In this document: positions 17,125 to 25,307 of the stretch, one piece after another
How positions within the stretch are numbered: position 1 is the stretch's first letter
How the letters are laid out: each line of letters begins with the position of its first letter
DNA from: Lentzea pudingi
Lineage (GTDB): Bacteria; Actinomycetota; Actinomycetes; Mycobacteriales; Pseudonocardiaceae
Length of the DNA stretch: 64,000 nucleotides
Assembly (NCBI RefSeq): GCF_014646255.1
Contig: NZ_BMNC01000001.1
Coordinates: 1,123,722 to 1,187,721 of the forward strand
Reading direction: 5' to 3'
The notes under the pieces: generated by a model
Told to the model about the DNA's origin: nothing
Databases searched by the model: none
What the model saw: only the letters and a program-made list of their open reading frames with translations
Made by a program: the position numbers and the translations under genes

Positions 17125-18344
17125 CAGCGGCCACCTGCCATCGCCGCGGTGCGGTCCGCCCGCTGTGACAGCGACACCGCACCGGCCAGCCGCTCGATCG
17201 CCTCGGGCACCTGCCAGTCCTCCTGGCGCAGGGAGGCGAGCGTCGACGCCGGGACGACCACGAGGTCCGGGGCACCGGTCTCGAGGGCCAGCGTCAGCAG
17301 CTTCCACGCCGCGTTCCAGCGTGCCTCGTCCGGCCGGTTGCGCACCGCCGCGACCACGCCGTCGAGGACGACCTGCCGCAGGTCGCCGCGTTCGGGCAGC
17401 ACCGCGGCCGCCGGGTCCGCGAGCAGGTCCTCCGGGTCCGGCAGGTCCATCCGGTCGAGGCTCGCCAGCAGTTCGAGCCCGGGGCCGTCTCCCACCGTGC
17501 CGCGCACCAGCATCGACAGCACGTCACGGGAGGTGCCGGCCGCCGTCGCGAACGCGGTCAGGCGCAACGCCATCTCCCAGCTCCGCGGCGAGGGCCAGGC
17601 GCCACCGCGCAGCGTCTCGTTCTTGGGCAACTGGTGCACGAGGTTCGGCCGCGCGGCCAGCAGTTCGCACACCGCCCGGCGCGCGAACGCCACCGAGTCG
17701 GCCAGCAGGTGCGGTGCCAGCCGGGGAAGTGCGGCCACGGGCCAGGTCCCGCCCAGCCCGCGCACCACGACCTCGTGTTCGAACGTCCACTTGAGATGGA
17801 CGAACCTGTTGGCCAGCGGCGGACTCAGCTCCCAGCCGTCGGCGGCCGAGGACCGCGGGTTGGCGGCGGCGACGATCCGGACGCCCGGCGGCAGGCGCAG
17901 CGCGCCCACCCTGCGTTCGAGGACGACCCGCAGCAACGCGGCCTGGACGGCGGGCGGGGCCGTGGACAGCTCGTCCAGGAACAGCAGTCCGCGCCCGGCC
18001 TCGACCAGGCGCACCGCCCAGTCGGGAGGCGCCATCGGGACGCCCTGGGTCGCGGGGTCGTCGCCGACCACCGGCAGTCCGGAGAAGTCGGAGGGCTCGT
18101 GCACGCTGGCGATCACCGTGGTCAGCGGGAGTTCGAGGGTGTCGGCGAGCTGGGTGAGGGCCGCGGTCTTGCCGATGCCCGGCTCGCCCCAGAGCAGCAC
18201 CGGCAGGTCGGCGGACACGGCCAGCGTCAGGGCTTCGAGCTGGGGATCGGCCCGAGGTTCGGTGGAGGTGTCGCCGAGCAGGGCGAGCAGATCAGCGGCC
18301 ACGTCAAGCTGCCGGGCATTCGTGGATCCTTTGTGGACAGTCAT
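17124..18344 (-). CDS. MoxR-family AAA+ ATPase
   Basis: A 406-residue ATPase with Walker A GEPGIGKT at 53-60, Walker B LLFLDE at 120-125 and sensor region RIVAAANPRSSA around 165-176. MoxR proteins are hexameric chaperone-like remodelers that act with vWA-domain partners in assembly, metal insertion or stress and conflict responses. It lies between a gene of unknown function (stop 55 bp upstream) and the vWA gene it overlaps, making a three-gene operon. No client is evident nearby. Confidence 0.88.
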   Translation of the reverse strand: MTVHKGSTNARQLDVAADLLALLGDTSTEPRADPQLEALTLAVSADLPVLLWGEPGIGKTAALTQLADTLELPLTTVIASVHEPSDFSGLPVVGDDPATQGVPMAPPDWAVRLVEAGRGLLFLDELSTAPPAVQAALLRVVLERRVGALRLPPGVRIVAAANPRSSAADGWELSPPLANRFVHLKWTFEHEVVVRGLGGTWPVAALPRLAPHLLADSVAFARRAVCELLAARPNLVHQLPKNETLRGGAWPSPRSWEMALRLTAFATAAGTSRDVLSMLVRGTVGDGPGLELLASLDRMDLPDPEDLLADPAAAVLPERGDLRQVVLDGVVAAVRNRPDEARWNAAWKLLTLALETGAPDLVVVPASTLASLRQEDWQVPEAIERLAGAVSLSQRADRTAAMAGGR

Positions 18345-18399
18345 GTTCGGTCACCTTGGGTCGAGTCGTCGGCCGGGCAACGGCCGGGAGGGCAGTGAG

Positions 18400-19821
18400 T
18401 CAGGGGCGGCGAAAAGCCGCGTGCCGCCGTCGGGCGCGGGCGCTCGTCAGCAGGGTGTCCTTGGTGGACGGGAGCGCGCGGACGTCGTGGAGTTCCGCCC
18501 GGTACAGCCCGTGCACCACCTTGCGCTCGGCCGCTGTCTGCAGCTCGTCGCGCAGCTCTCCGCTGAGCAGCAGCGCGTCCGGTCCGAGCAGGTCCTCGAC
18601 GATCGCCAGGGCCCCGGCCACGTCACCGTGGTCGAGGCGGGCGCGGACGTCGTCGAGGTCCTCCGGATGCCGGTGCGCGGCGTCGATCGCCTGCAGGCAG
18701 GGCAGTCCCGTCCCGCCGAGCGCGACCAGCAGTGCCTCGCGGCGGAGGTCGTCGGGGTCGTGGTCGAGCGGGGTGAGCACCCCGTTCACCACGCCGATCC
18801 GGTGCGTGCTGCCACGACAGTCGACGAGCCGTGGAATGCCTGCGCCGTCAGGACTTCGCGCCGAGTCCGCCGGTGGGTGGTCCGGCAGCAGCGCCGACCG
18901 GACGAGGGGATGCAGCCGGTCGGCGTCGATCGCGCCGGCGTGCCACAGCTCCAGGTCGGGCAGCACCCAGGTCGCCGCGTCCGGCAGGATCGTGCCTTGA
19001 CGCCCGGACGCGTCGCGAAGGCCCGGCCCGTTGCTGCGATGCGAGGACGCGTCGCGAAGGCCCGGCCCCGTGCTGCGATGCGAGGACGCGTCGAGGCGAC
19101 CCGATCCCGTGCTGCGATGCCGGGCCTCGTCCGAGCCGAGCACGATCCGTTGCCGTGCACCGAGTCTGACGACGACGGCGCCGTCCGCACGTCCCTCCGC
19201 GCGGAGCAGCAGCGCGGCCTCGGCCGCCCATCGGTGTGCCGCCCGGCCGTCCGCCGGATGGTCGGCCGTGACCCACTGCTCGACCCCGGCACGTTCGCGC
19301 AGCTCCGAGGTTCGGCGCACGTCCCACAGGTGCCGGTGCAGGTCGAGCCGGAAACGCCGATTCGGGCGCGGGTGCGGATGTCCGCCCGCCCTGCTCAGGG
19401 GCCCGGAAGGCTCCCACAGCGCGAGGCTGATCCGTTGCCCCGCATCAGCCCAGGCCGGCGGAGTGCGCGCGACGAGATGCACCTCGTCGTCACCGTCGAG
19501 GCGATACCGGGCGAGGGACGCGGTGAGGCCGGGCCGCAACAACCCGTCGGGCCTGATCCTCGGGAAGTGCCACCGGAGCAGGTCCGGGGCCAGGTGACGC
19601 AGGTCGGCGCGGACCACGTCCGCGAACTGCCTGCCGTGCGTGCGGGCCAGGCCGCGGAGGTGGAGGTCGACGTCGACCCGCGCGGCAGCACAGGCTGCCG
19701 ACCAGTCGCCTGCCTGACGGCGGGCGGCCGCGGATTCGATCATCGACGCCGGCACGGCGAACTCGCGCACGTGCGACCAGAATGTGAGGCGGGAACGTCC
19801 GTTCACGGTCGAGTGGTGCAT
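18400..19821 (-). CDS. Unknown protein of the MoxR/vWA operon with 13-aa tandem repeats
   Basis: A 473-residue protein of no recognised domain, mostly helical and Arg/Asp/His-rich. It opens with a segment including FAVPASMIESAAARRQAGDW and ends with basic residues (SARARRRHAAFRRP). In the middle a 13-residue unit (DASSHRSTGPGLR) is repeated about three times. Start chosen at ATG 19821 because GAAGG lies 9 nt upstream; the in-frame GTG at 19827 is only 3 nt from it. It is the first gene of the operon with the MoxR ATPase and vWA protein, so it may be the third component or client of that system, as described for ternary MoxR-vWA conflict systems; this is inferred from position only. Confidence 0.7.
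   Translation of the reverse strand: MHHSTVNGRSRLTFWSHVREFAVPASMIESAAARRQAGDWSAACAAARVDVDLHLRGLARTHGRQFADVVRADLRHLAPDLLRWHFPRIRPDGLLRPGLTASLARYRLDGDDEVHLVARTPPAWADAGQRISLALWEPSGPLSRAGGHPHPRPNRRFRLDLHRHLWDVRRTSELRERAGVEQWVTADHPADGRAAHRWAAEAALLLRAEGRADGAVVVRLGARQRIVLGSDEARHRSTGSGRLDASSHRSTGPGLRDASSHRSNGPGLRDASGRQGTILPDAATWVLPDLELWHAGAIDADRLHPLVRSALLPDHPPADSARSPDGAGIPRLVDCRGSTHRIGVVNGVLTPLDHDPDDLRREALLVALGGTGLPCLQAIDAAHRHPEDLDDVRARLDHGDVAGALAIVEDLLGPDALLLSGELRDELQTAAERKVVHGLYRAELHDVRALPSTKDTLLTSARARRRHAAFRRP
19007..19125 (-). repeat. 39-bp in-frame tandem repeat
   Basis: Units beginning GACGCGTCG at 19007, 19046 and 19085 are spaced exactly 39 bp (13 codons) apart; the first two are nearly identical, the third is diverged and followed by a partial copy. 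The repeat lies inside the unknown gene of the MoxR/vWA operon and keeps its reading frame, so copy number may vary between strains. Confidence 0.85.
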
Positions 19822-19904
19822 CAGCACTCACCTTCGGTGAACTGGACCCCCGATCTGCTCGAGTTGGTGATCATCGAGGAAACCGTAGCAGGCGGCGCAA
19901 GTGA

Positions 19905-20672
19905 CTAGCGGCGTGACTTCGCGGCCACCCAGCCCTCGACGCCGTCCAGGAACCGGTCGACGCCGAACCCGAGCTCGAACGGCAGGGCGTCACCGTCGGG
20001 CTGCCCTGGGTCCGCGAGCTCGGCCGCGTGGATGGCCGTCAGCGCGGGGTACTCGGCGGGGTCGAGCAGCTCGGTCACGACGTGCGCGAGGTCTGTGTCA
20101 GTGCGCGGGAACCCGTTGTCGCGCTTGTGTTCCCCGCTCATGCTCGTGCTGATCTGCGCGGTGCCGCGGACGACCGCGGTCAGGTGCAGCGCGGCCGCCC
20201 TCGCCTCCGCGCCCGGCAGGCCGGCCGCGAGCAGCGGTCGCAGCAGGCGGTCGAGCCAGGCGAGCTGGTGGGGGCCCACGGGCGCGTGATCGAGCGGCAC
20301 CCGCAGGATCCACGGACGCTGGTGGAAACCGGCCCACAGCGCGGCCACCCACTGCCGCACCGCCGCCCGGAAGTCCGCGGCCTCGTCGAGGTCGGGGGGA
20401 GCGCCCGCGCCGACGTCGGCCGCCACCTCCAGCAGCAGGTCCTTGCTCGGGACGTGGTTGTAGAGCGACATCGTCGAGTACCCGAGCTCGGCGGCGACGC
20501 GCTGCATCGACACCGCCTCCAGTCCGTCGGCGTCCGCGACCCGCACCGCGGCCTGCGCGATCAGCTCGACGCTGAGCCGGGACCGGGGCCCGCGCTGACC
20601 GCGGCGGCGGCCCGCCCACAGCAGCGTGAGGCTGCGTTGCAGGTCGGAGTCCTTGCTGTCACGTGTCGTCAT
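19905..20672 (-). CDS. TetR-family regulator with TetR_C-type ligand domain
   Basis: A 255-residue protein. The DNA-binding domain (about 30-85) contains IAQAAVRVADADGLEAVSMQ and VAAELGYSTMSLYNHV, the pattern of the classical TetR/drug-responsive subgroup, followed by a long helical C-terminal domain. ATG 20672 is chosen because it fits the family length; upstream Met codons overlap the operator. It is divergent from a DUF2306 membrane protein gene, and a large palindrome lies between them, so it probably represses both. The inducer is unknown, possibly a drug or lipid. Confidence 0.86.
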   Translation of the reverse strand: MTTRDSKDSDLQRSLTLLWAGRRRGQRGPRSRLSVELIAQAAVRVADADGLEAVSMQRVAAELGYSTMSLYNHVPSKDLLLEVAADVGAGAPPDLDEAADFRAAVRQWVAALWAGFHQRPWILRVPLDHAPVGPHQLAWLDRLLRPLLAAGLPGAEARAAALHLTAVVRGTAQISTSMSGEHKRDNGFPRTDTDLAHVVTELLDPAEYPALTAIHAAELADPGQPDGDALPFELGFGVDRFLDGVEGWVAAKSRR

Positions 20673-20706
20673 GCGCCATCCCGTCCGGTTGCCCGGTGTC
20701 ATCCTA

Positions 20707-20750
20707 AAACTATGTACATCATACGTTTCTATGTATGGTGTACGTAGTTT
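20707..20750. promoter_or_regulatory. Large palindromic operator between tetR-like and DUF2306 genes
   Basis: Arms AAACTATGTACATCATACG (20707-20725) and its near-complement (20732-20750) match at 16 of 19 positions around a 6-nt centre. It lies 35 bp upstream of the TetR-like start and 28 bp before the DUF2306 start, is AT-rich, and probably overlaps both promoters. Confidence 0.7.
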
Positions 20751-20777
20751 CGAGTCCCCGCCACGAACGGACGCACG

Positions 20778-21509
20778 ATGACCTCGACGCAAGCCCCGGC
20801 TCCGCCACGCCAGCAGACCGTCTGGTGGCGCCGCCCCTGGATCGTGCCGCTGATGCTGGTGGTGGCGGCGTTCCTGGCGTTCTCCGTGCCGCCCTACCTG
20901 ACCTTCGACCCGGCGCACTCGCGCCTGAAACCACCGGAGGGCAACGACTTCTACTACCCGCTGCTGGTCGCGCACGTCCTGTTCGGCACCGTCGCCATGG
21001 CCACGGCCTGCTTCCAGGTCTGGCCGGCGTTCCGCGCACGTCATCGCGCCGGGCACCGCGTCACCGGGCGGATCTACGTCTACGCCGGGGCGCTGCCCGC
21101 CGGGGTGCTCGGCCTCTACATCGGCTGGTACACGTCAGCGGGCCCGTCGGTGCTGGTGGCGAACCTCGTGGGATCGACGCTGTGGCTGGTCGTCACGCTC
21201 ATCGGGCTGCGGATGGCCTTGCAGCGGCGGTACGACGAGCACCGCCGCTGGATGTCGCGGAGTTTCGCGCTCGCCATGTCGATCGCGCTCAGCCGGGTCA
21301 TCAACATCCCGGCGGTGATCGTGCTGACGCCCCAGGTCGACACCGCGTTCGGTGGCAGCGAGGAGCTGATGAGGAACACGGCGACGAGCATCGGGGTGTG
21401 GCTCAGCCCGTTGCTGCTGTTGCTGCTCACGGACTGGCTCCTGGAGCGGCGCAAACCCCGTGCCCGCCGTCCTGTCGCGGCTCGGCAGCCGCTTCCCGTC
21501 AGTCCTTAG
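20778..21509 (+). CDS. DUF2306-family membrane protein
   Basis: A 243-residue protein with about six to seven hydrophobic helices, starting with IVPLMLVVAAFLAFSVPPY. It carries the conserved pattern of DUF2306 proteins: HVLFGTVAMATACFQVWP, then RHRAGHRVTGRIYV and a DEHRRWMSRSFAL motif with histidines facing helices. The biochemical role of the family is not established. Its divergent TetR regulator and shared palindrome suggest inducible expression. The C-terminal tail is basic and Pro-rich. Confidence 0.78.
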   Translation: MTSTQAPAPPRQQTVWWRRPWIVPLMLVVAAFLAFSVPPYLTFDPAHSRLKPPEGNDFYYPLLVAHVLFGTVAMATACFQVWPAFRARHRAGHRVTGRIYVYAGALPAGVLGLYIGWYTSAGPSVLVANLVGSTLWLVVTLIGLRMALQRRYDEHRRWMSRSFALAMSIALSRVINIPAVIVLTPQVDTAFGGSEELMRNTATSIGVWLSPLLLLLLTDWLLERRKPRARRPVAARQPLPVSP

Positions 21510-21527
21510 AGGACCTTGTGGAGCGCC

Positions 21528-21710
21528 TCACTTCCTGCGAGCGCTGTGGATCGCGAGCGCCAGCCCACCGGCGATGCAGAGCACCCCGATCGTGGTCCAC
21601 GTCCTGTCGCCGGTCATGAAGCTGCCCTGCAGATAGCCGAGACCCTGTGCGGTCCACACAGCGCCGATGACGACCAGCAGGACACCGAGCCCGATCAACG
21701 CTTTGCGCAT
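21528..21710 (-). CDS. Small two-helix membrane protein, 60 aa
   Basis: Sixty residues with two hydrophobic helices (ALIGLGVLLVVIGAVWTAQG and TIGVLCIAGGLALAI) joined by a short loop and ending in basic ARRK. Composition, length and codon use fit the small actinobacterial membrane proteins often annotated as hypothetical. It begins 9 bp after the end of the SRPBCC gene on the same strand, so the two likely form an operon. No function assigned. Confidence 0.65.
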   Translation of the reverse strand: MRKALIGLGVLLVVIGAVWTAQGLGYLQGSFMTGDRTWTTIGVLCIAGGLALAIHSARRK

Positions 21711-21719
21711 GGACCGACC

Positions 21720-22205
21720 CTACGCGAGCCCAGCGGTCGTGATCGGCCGCGAACCCTGCTCGGCGACCCATTCGGCGAGCGCGGTGAGCGTGGACTCGGC
21801 GCTCGCCGCCATGTAGTCGCGCAACCCGATCAGGTCGGTACCGAGGACGGGGTCCGTGCGGAGCAGGCGCCAGGACTGCTCCGCCACCGTGCCGCGGCCC
21901 TGGGCGCGCAGGGTCCAGCTCCACTCGACGATGCCGTTCTCGGCGCCACCGACCACGAAGGCGAAGGCGGCTCCGGGCTCGGCTCTCACGACCTGCGAAC
22001 GGCTGGTCCACTCCTTGTCGCCCTTGCGGTTGTGGCCGCTGAACCACGCGCCGACCTCGGGGCCGGCGCCCTCGTCGTAGGCGACGTCGCTCGCGTTCGG
22101 ACTCCAGCGGCCGATCGCGGACACGTCGCTGACGAGCCGGTAGACGTCGGCGGGAGCGGCGTCGACCCACGCGTGACGGGTGAAGGTCAACTCGGACAGG
22201 TTCAT
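21720..22205 (-). CDS. SRPBCC-fold (START/polyketide-cyclase-like) protein
   Basis: A 161-residue protein of the SRPBCC superfamily: start LTFTRHAWVDAAPADVYRLVSDV, then GRWSPNASDVAYDEG, a central KEWTSRSQVVRAEPG and a C-terminal amphipathic helix ending before ITTAGLA. The fold encloses a hydrophobic ligand cavity; members are ligand carriers, cyclases or co-chaperones, and no ligand can be read here. Start is the ATG at 22205. It is divergent from the XRE-type regulator at 22334. Confidence 0.8.
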   Translation of the reverse strand: MNLSELTFTRHAWVDAAPADVYRLVSDVSAIGRWSPNASDVAYDEGAGPEVGAWFSGHNRKGDKEWTSRSQVVRAEPGAAFAFVVGGAENGIVEWSWTLRAQGRGTVAEQSWRLLRTDPVLGTDLIGLRDYMAASAESTLTALAEWVAEQGSRPITTAGLA

Positions 22206-22333
22206 GGTGAAGTCCCTCGGTTCGGTGGTGACAGCACCATCCGACCGGGCGGCGGGAGCCCGAACCACTCCCGGTCCTGCGTATCCCCGGCAGGGAGAGG
22301 TAAGGCGTCCGGATCGGGCACATACTCGAATCC

Positions 22334-23176
22334 ATGAACGACACCGCACGCCTCGGAGACTTCCTCAAGACGCGGCGCTCGCAGCTTCGTCCCGAGGACG
22401 TGGGCGTGCGGACGTACGACGAACGCCGCCGCGTGCCCGGCCTGCGCCGCGACGAGCTCGCCCGGCTGGCCGGGGTGAGCAGCTTCTACTACACGCGGCT
22501 CGAACAGGGGCATTCGACGAGCGCCTCACCCGAGGTGCTGGACGCGCTCGCCACCGCGTTGCGGCTGGACGAGTCCGAACGGCAGCACCTGCACGTGCTG
22601 GCCAAGCCGGTGAAGCAGGCGCGCGTGCGCAGGCCCGCCCCCGAACGCGTCGACGAGGCCACCGGCCAGTTGCTCACCGCGCTGGCGGGCGTTCCCGCCG
22701 TCGTCCTCGGCCGGCGCAGCGACGTGCTGGCGTGGAACGGACTCGGGCACGCGCTGTTCGCCGGTCACCTCGACTTCCACGCCGTGCAGGAGAAGGCGGA
22801 CCGGCCCAACATGGCACGGCTCGTGTTCCTCGACCCGCACACCCGCGAGCTCTACGCGGACTGGCCGAGCAAGGCCAGGGCGGTGGTGGGGAACCTGCGC
22901 CTGGTCGTGGGCCTGCACCCGGACGACGCCACGTTGCACGAACTGGTCGGGCAGCTGAGCGCGAAGAGCACGGAGTTCGCCTCGATGTGGGCTGACCACC
23001 GCGTCAAAGCCTGTGCGACGGCCGTGTACGAGATGCGGCACCCGCTGGTCGGCCCGCTGACCGTCACGCAGCAGACCCTGACGAACGGTCCGGGCCCGAG
23101 CGTCGTGGTGGCCACCGCGCGACCGGGGTCGTCGTCGCACACCGCACTGGCCCTGCTCGCCCAGGCCACGGCCTGA
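22334..23176 (+). CDS. XRE-family regulator with MmyB-like ligand-binding domain
   Basis: A 280-residue regulator. The N-terminal helix-turn-helix (about 5-75) contains VPGLRRDELARLAGVSSFYYTRLEQG, the standard start of this family. The C-terminal MmyB-like domain (about 105-275; VLGRRSDVLAWNGLGHALF and later EFASMWADHRVK) is a PAS-like pocket thought to bind fatty-acid-like ligands. It is divergent from the SRPBCC gene and precedes a secreted protein gene with a perfect hairpin between them. Local control of either neighbour is plausible but not shown. Confidence 0.87.
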   Translation: MNDTARLGDFLKTRRSQLRPEDVGVRTYDERRRVPGLRRDELARLAGVSSFYYTRLEQGHSTSASPEVLDALATALRLDESERQHLHVLAKPVKQARVRRPAPERVDEATGQLLTALAGVPAVVLGRRSDVLAWNGLGHALFAGHLDFHAVQEKADRPNMARLVFLDPHTRELYADWPSKARAVVGNLRLVVGLHPDDATLHELVGQLSAKSTEFASMWADHRVKACATAVYEMRHPLVGPLTVTQQTLTNGPGPSVVVATARPGSSSHTALALLAQATA

Positions 23177-23197
23177 CCCTCGAACGCATCCAGCAAG

Positions 23198-23218
23198 GCA
23201 TGCGGCGCTGCCGCATGC
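23198..23218. promoter_or_regulatory. Perfect 9-bp inverted repeat with 3-nt centre
   Basis: GCATGCGGC (23198-23206) and GCCGCATGC (23210-23218) flank GCT. It starts 22 bp after the XRE regulator stop and ends 19 bp before the secreted protein start. It has no U-tract, so it may be a terminator of the actinobacterial type or an operator of the secreted gene. Confidence 0.5.
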
Positions 23219-23237
23219 TCGAAAACAGTGAGGAAAC

Positions 23238-24182
23238 ATGTCCGCGAAGCACGCCCGGAAGACCCTCGTCGCCGCCGTTCTGGCCGCGACCACCCTCATT
23301 CCAGCTCCGGCGTCGGCCGCCACGTACCCGTTGTGCGCGGCGCAAATCGTCCAGCACTTCGACCTGGCCAAGGGGCAGACGCCCGAAAGCATGGTGTTCG
23401 CCCCGAACGGCACGGCGTACGTCACGTTCGCCAAGGCCCGGCAGATCGCTGAGATCACGCCCGGCGGCCGCGTCCGCATCCTGGCCACGCTGCCCGCGCC
23501 CGCGGACGGCGGGACCGGCACGCCCGCGCTGGGCTTCCCGCTGACGGTCGGCATCGAACGCGCCCCCGACGGCACGCTGTACTTCGCGTACGCCACCGGC
23601 ACCGCGGACCTGACCGGCGTGTGGAGCCTGCGCCCCGGCGGCACCCCGCGGCGCATCGCGGCGTTGCCCGCCACCAGCCTCCCGAACGGCATCGCGCTCG
23701 ACCACCGCACGCTCTACGTCGCGGACTCCACCGGCGCGATCTGGCGGGTGCCCGCGTCCGGCGGCACCGCCACGGTCTGGTCGTCCGGCCAGGAGCTCGC
23801 TCCCGCCGGCTTCCTCGGCGCGAACGGCCTCCGCGTGCGCGACGGCGCGGTCTGGGTGACCAACCTCGACCGCGGGACGATCGTGCGCATCCCGGTGCGG
23901 GCCGGCGGAACCGCAGGTGACACGCGGGTGGTCGCCACGGGGCTGGCCGGCATCGACGACTTCGCCTTCACCGGCCGCGGCACCGAGATCCTCGCCGCGC
24001 TGGACACCGTCAACCAGGTGGCGCTCGTCAGGCCCGACGGCACCCACACCGTGGTGCTGACCGAGGCCGACGGCCTGCAGGGCCCGACGACGGTCGCGCT
24101 GCGCGGCCGCGACGTCTACGTGCCGAGCGCCGCCTACCTCACCGCGAAGGACCCCAACCTGGTGCGCGCCCGCCTGCGGTGA
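23238..24182 (+). CDS. Secreted beta-propeller protein (ScyD/ScyE or NHL-like)
   Basis: A 314-residue exported protein with a Sec signal peptide (KHARKTLVAAVLAATTLIP, cleavage after ASA near residue 28). The mature part shows repeated blades of NHL/SMP-30-like propellers, for example PESMVFAPNGTAYVTF, PNGIALDHRTLYVADSTG and IDDFAFTGRGTEILAALD. In actinobacteria these are usually annotated ScyD/ScyE-family proteins; enzymatic activity is unproven. Ribosome site GAGGAAAC precedes the ATG. It appears to be a single-gene unit between two hairpins. Confidence 0.78.
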   Translation: MSAKHARKTLVAAVLAATTLIPAPASAATYPLCAAQIVQHFDLAKGQTPESMVFAPNGTAYVTFAKARQIAEITPGGRVRILATLPAPADGGTGTPALGFPLTVGIERAPDGTLYFAYATGTADLTGVWSLRPGGTPRRIAALPATSLPNGIALDHRTLYVADSTGAIWRVPASGGTATVWSSGQELAPAGFLGANGLRVRDGAVWVTNLDRGTIVRIPVRAGGTAGDTRVVATGLAGIDDFAFTGRGTEILAALDTVNQVALVRPDGTHTVVLTEADGLQGPTTVALRGRDVYVPSAAYLTAKDPNLVRARLR

Positions 24183-24185
24183 GTG

Positions 24186-24202
24186 TTCCACCGGCGGTGG
24201 AA
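24186..24202. terminator. Short hairpin after the propeller gene
   Basis: TTCCACC (24186-24192) and GGTGGAA (24196-24202) form a perfect 7-bp stem with a 3-nt loop 3 bp after the stop codon. It is weak and lacks a U-tract; possible terminator. Confidence 0.35.
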
Positions 24203-24293
24203 TCGAGCTGGTCCGACAATTGTTCCGAGAAAGTCCGCAGAAATAGCTAACAATGGAGGTGGTGAACGCGACGGGAAGCAGGAAGGAGGCGAA

Positions 24294-25013
24294 ATGATCG
24301 CCAAGGTGCGAATTCATCACCTATTTTTGGTAATTCCCGTGATCGCCGGAATGCTCGTCGCCGGGTGCGGCTCGACACCCCCGCCGCAGCCGGCCGTCAC
24401 CAGCACTTCCGACGTCGCGAGTTCGACCACCCCAGCCGACCCGACGGGTTCGGCCGCCCCGGCCGAACCCACCAGGTCGGTACCGCCGGCACCGGCCACG
24501 CCGTTCCCCGCCGAACTGGTGGGCGAGTGGAGCGCGAGCACGAGCAAGTCCGGCCTGCTGGAGCTGGTGCTGACCGCAGACGGCGGCTTTCGCCAGCTCA
24601 GCGGCACCTTCGACTGGCGCGGCAAGGCGACGGTCAAGGGAGCCCGGATCACCTTCACGGGCGTCGACGGCAAGTCCAGCACCGAGGACTGGTCGATCAG
24701 CGGTGGCACGCTGACCCTCGCCGGGCTGACCTACCTCAAGGCCGACGCCGGTGCGGGTGGCGCGCTCGCCCTGGCCGGTTCGTGGATGGGCATGGACGAC
24801 ATCTTCGAGACGCTGACGTTCTCCGAGAACGGCACCTACAAACGTGAGCGAGACGGCGGAACCACGGCAATTGGCTCGTTCAAGGTGCAGGGCGACAAAC
24901 TCACGTTGCAACCGGCCGGTGGCGCGCCGACGACCGCTGATTTCTCCGTCGCCGACGCGATTCTCACCCTGAAAACGAGCGCCGGAACGGTTCAGTACGT
25001 GCGATCGTCCTGA
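24294..25013 (+). CDS. Putative lipoprotein with two lipocalin-like repeats
   Basis: A 239-residue protein with lipobox VAGC (Cys25) after a hydrophobic signal, a Thr/Ser/Pro-rich linker, and two similar beta-rich units: the first begins ELVGEWSASTSKSGLLELVL, the second LAGSWMGMDDIFETLTFSE, each followed by a DKL or GTLTL turn. This internal duplication suggests a small extracytoplasmic lipocalin-like domain repeated twice. Start is ATG 24294 with GGAGG upstream; the longer frame has no signal. The linker and VGEW motif recall the lipoprotein at 15256. Function unknown. Confidence 0.72.
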   Translation: MIAKVRIHHLFLVIPVIAGMLVAGCGSTPPPQPAVTSTSDVASSTTPADPTGSAAPAEPTRSVPPAPATPFPAELVGEWSASTSKSGLLELVLTADGGFRQLSGTFDWRGKATVKGARITFTGVDGKSSTEDWSISGGTLTLAGLTYLKADAGAGGALALAGSWMGMDDIFETLTFSENGTYKRERDGGTTAIGSFKVQGDKLTLQPAGGAPTTADFSVADAILTLKTSAGTVQYVRSS

Positions 25014-25015
25014 CC

Positions 25016-25307
25016 ATGACGAACGGCGTGGTGCTCGACGACGAGGAACTGGAGGCCCGCTGGGCGCACGCGTGGCACCCCGGCGAGATCCCCCGGCGGC
25101 TCGCCGGGGTGAGCACCCCCTGGTACGTCGCGGCGGGCTGGGCGCTCGACCGTCGGCGGGTCGCGTCTGGTTCGACGCGGAGGCCGGCGTGCTGGCGACC
25201 AGACGTGGTTACGGGATCCGGCGACCCGCGGCCACGCCTTCGACGTGTTCCGCGGATGGCTGAGCCGCGTGCACCCCGCCCACCCCTGGCTCGACGTTCT
25301 CGGACCG
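25016..25307 (+). pseudogene. Degraded gene remnant (possible nucleotidyltransferase-like)
   Basis: Protein-like fragments occur in different frames: TPWYVAAGWALD in frame from ATG 25016, then WFDAEAGVLATRRGYG in a second frame, then GHAFDVFRGWLSRVHPAHPW in a third. The GWALD motif with a later TRxH-like segment recalls small nucleotidyltransferase-fold proteins, but no intact product can be formed. It lies between the lipoprotein gene and the end of the convergent PLP enzyme gene, whose stop is at 25308. The assignment to a family is weak; the frame breaks are plain. Confidence 0.4.
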
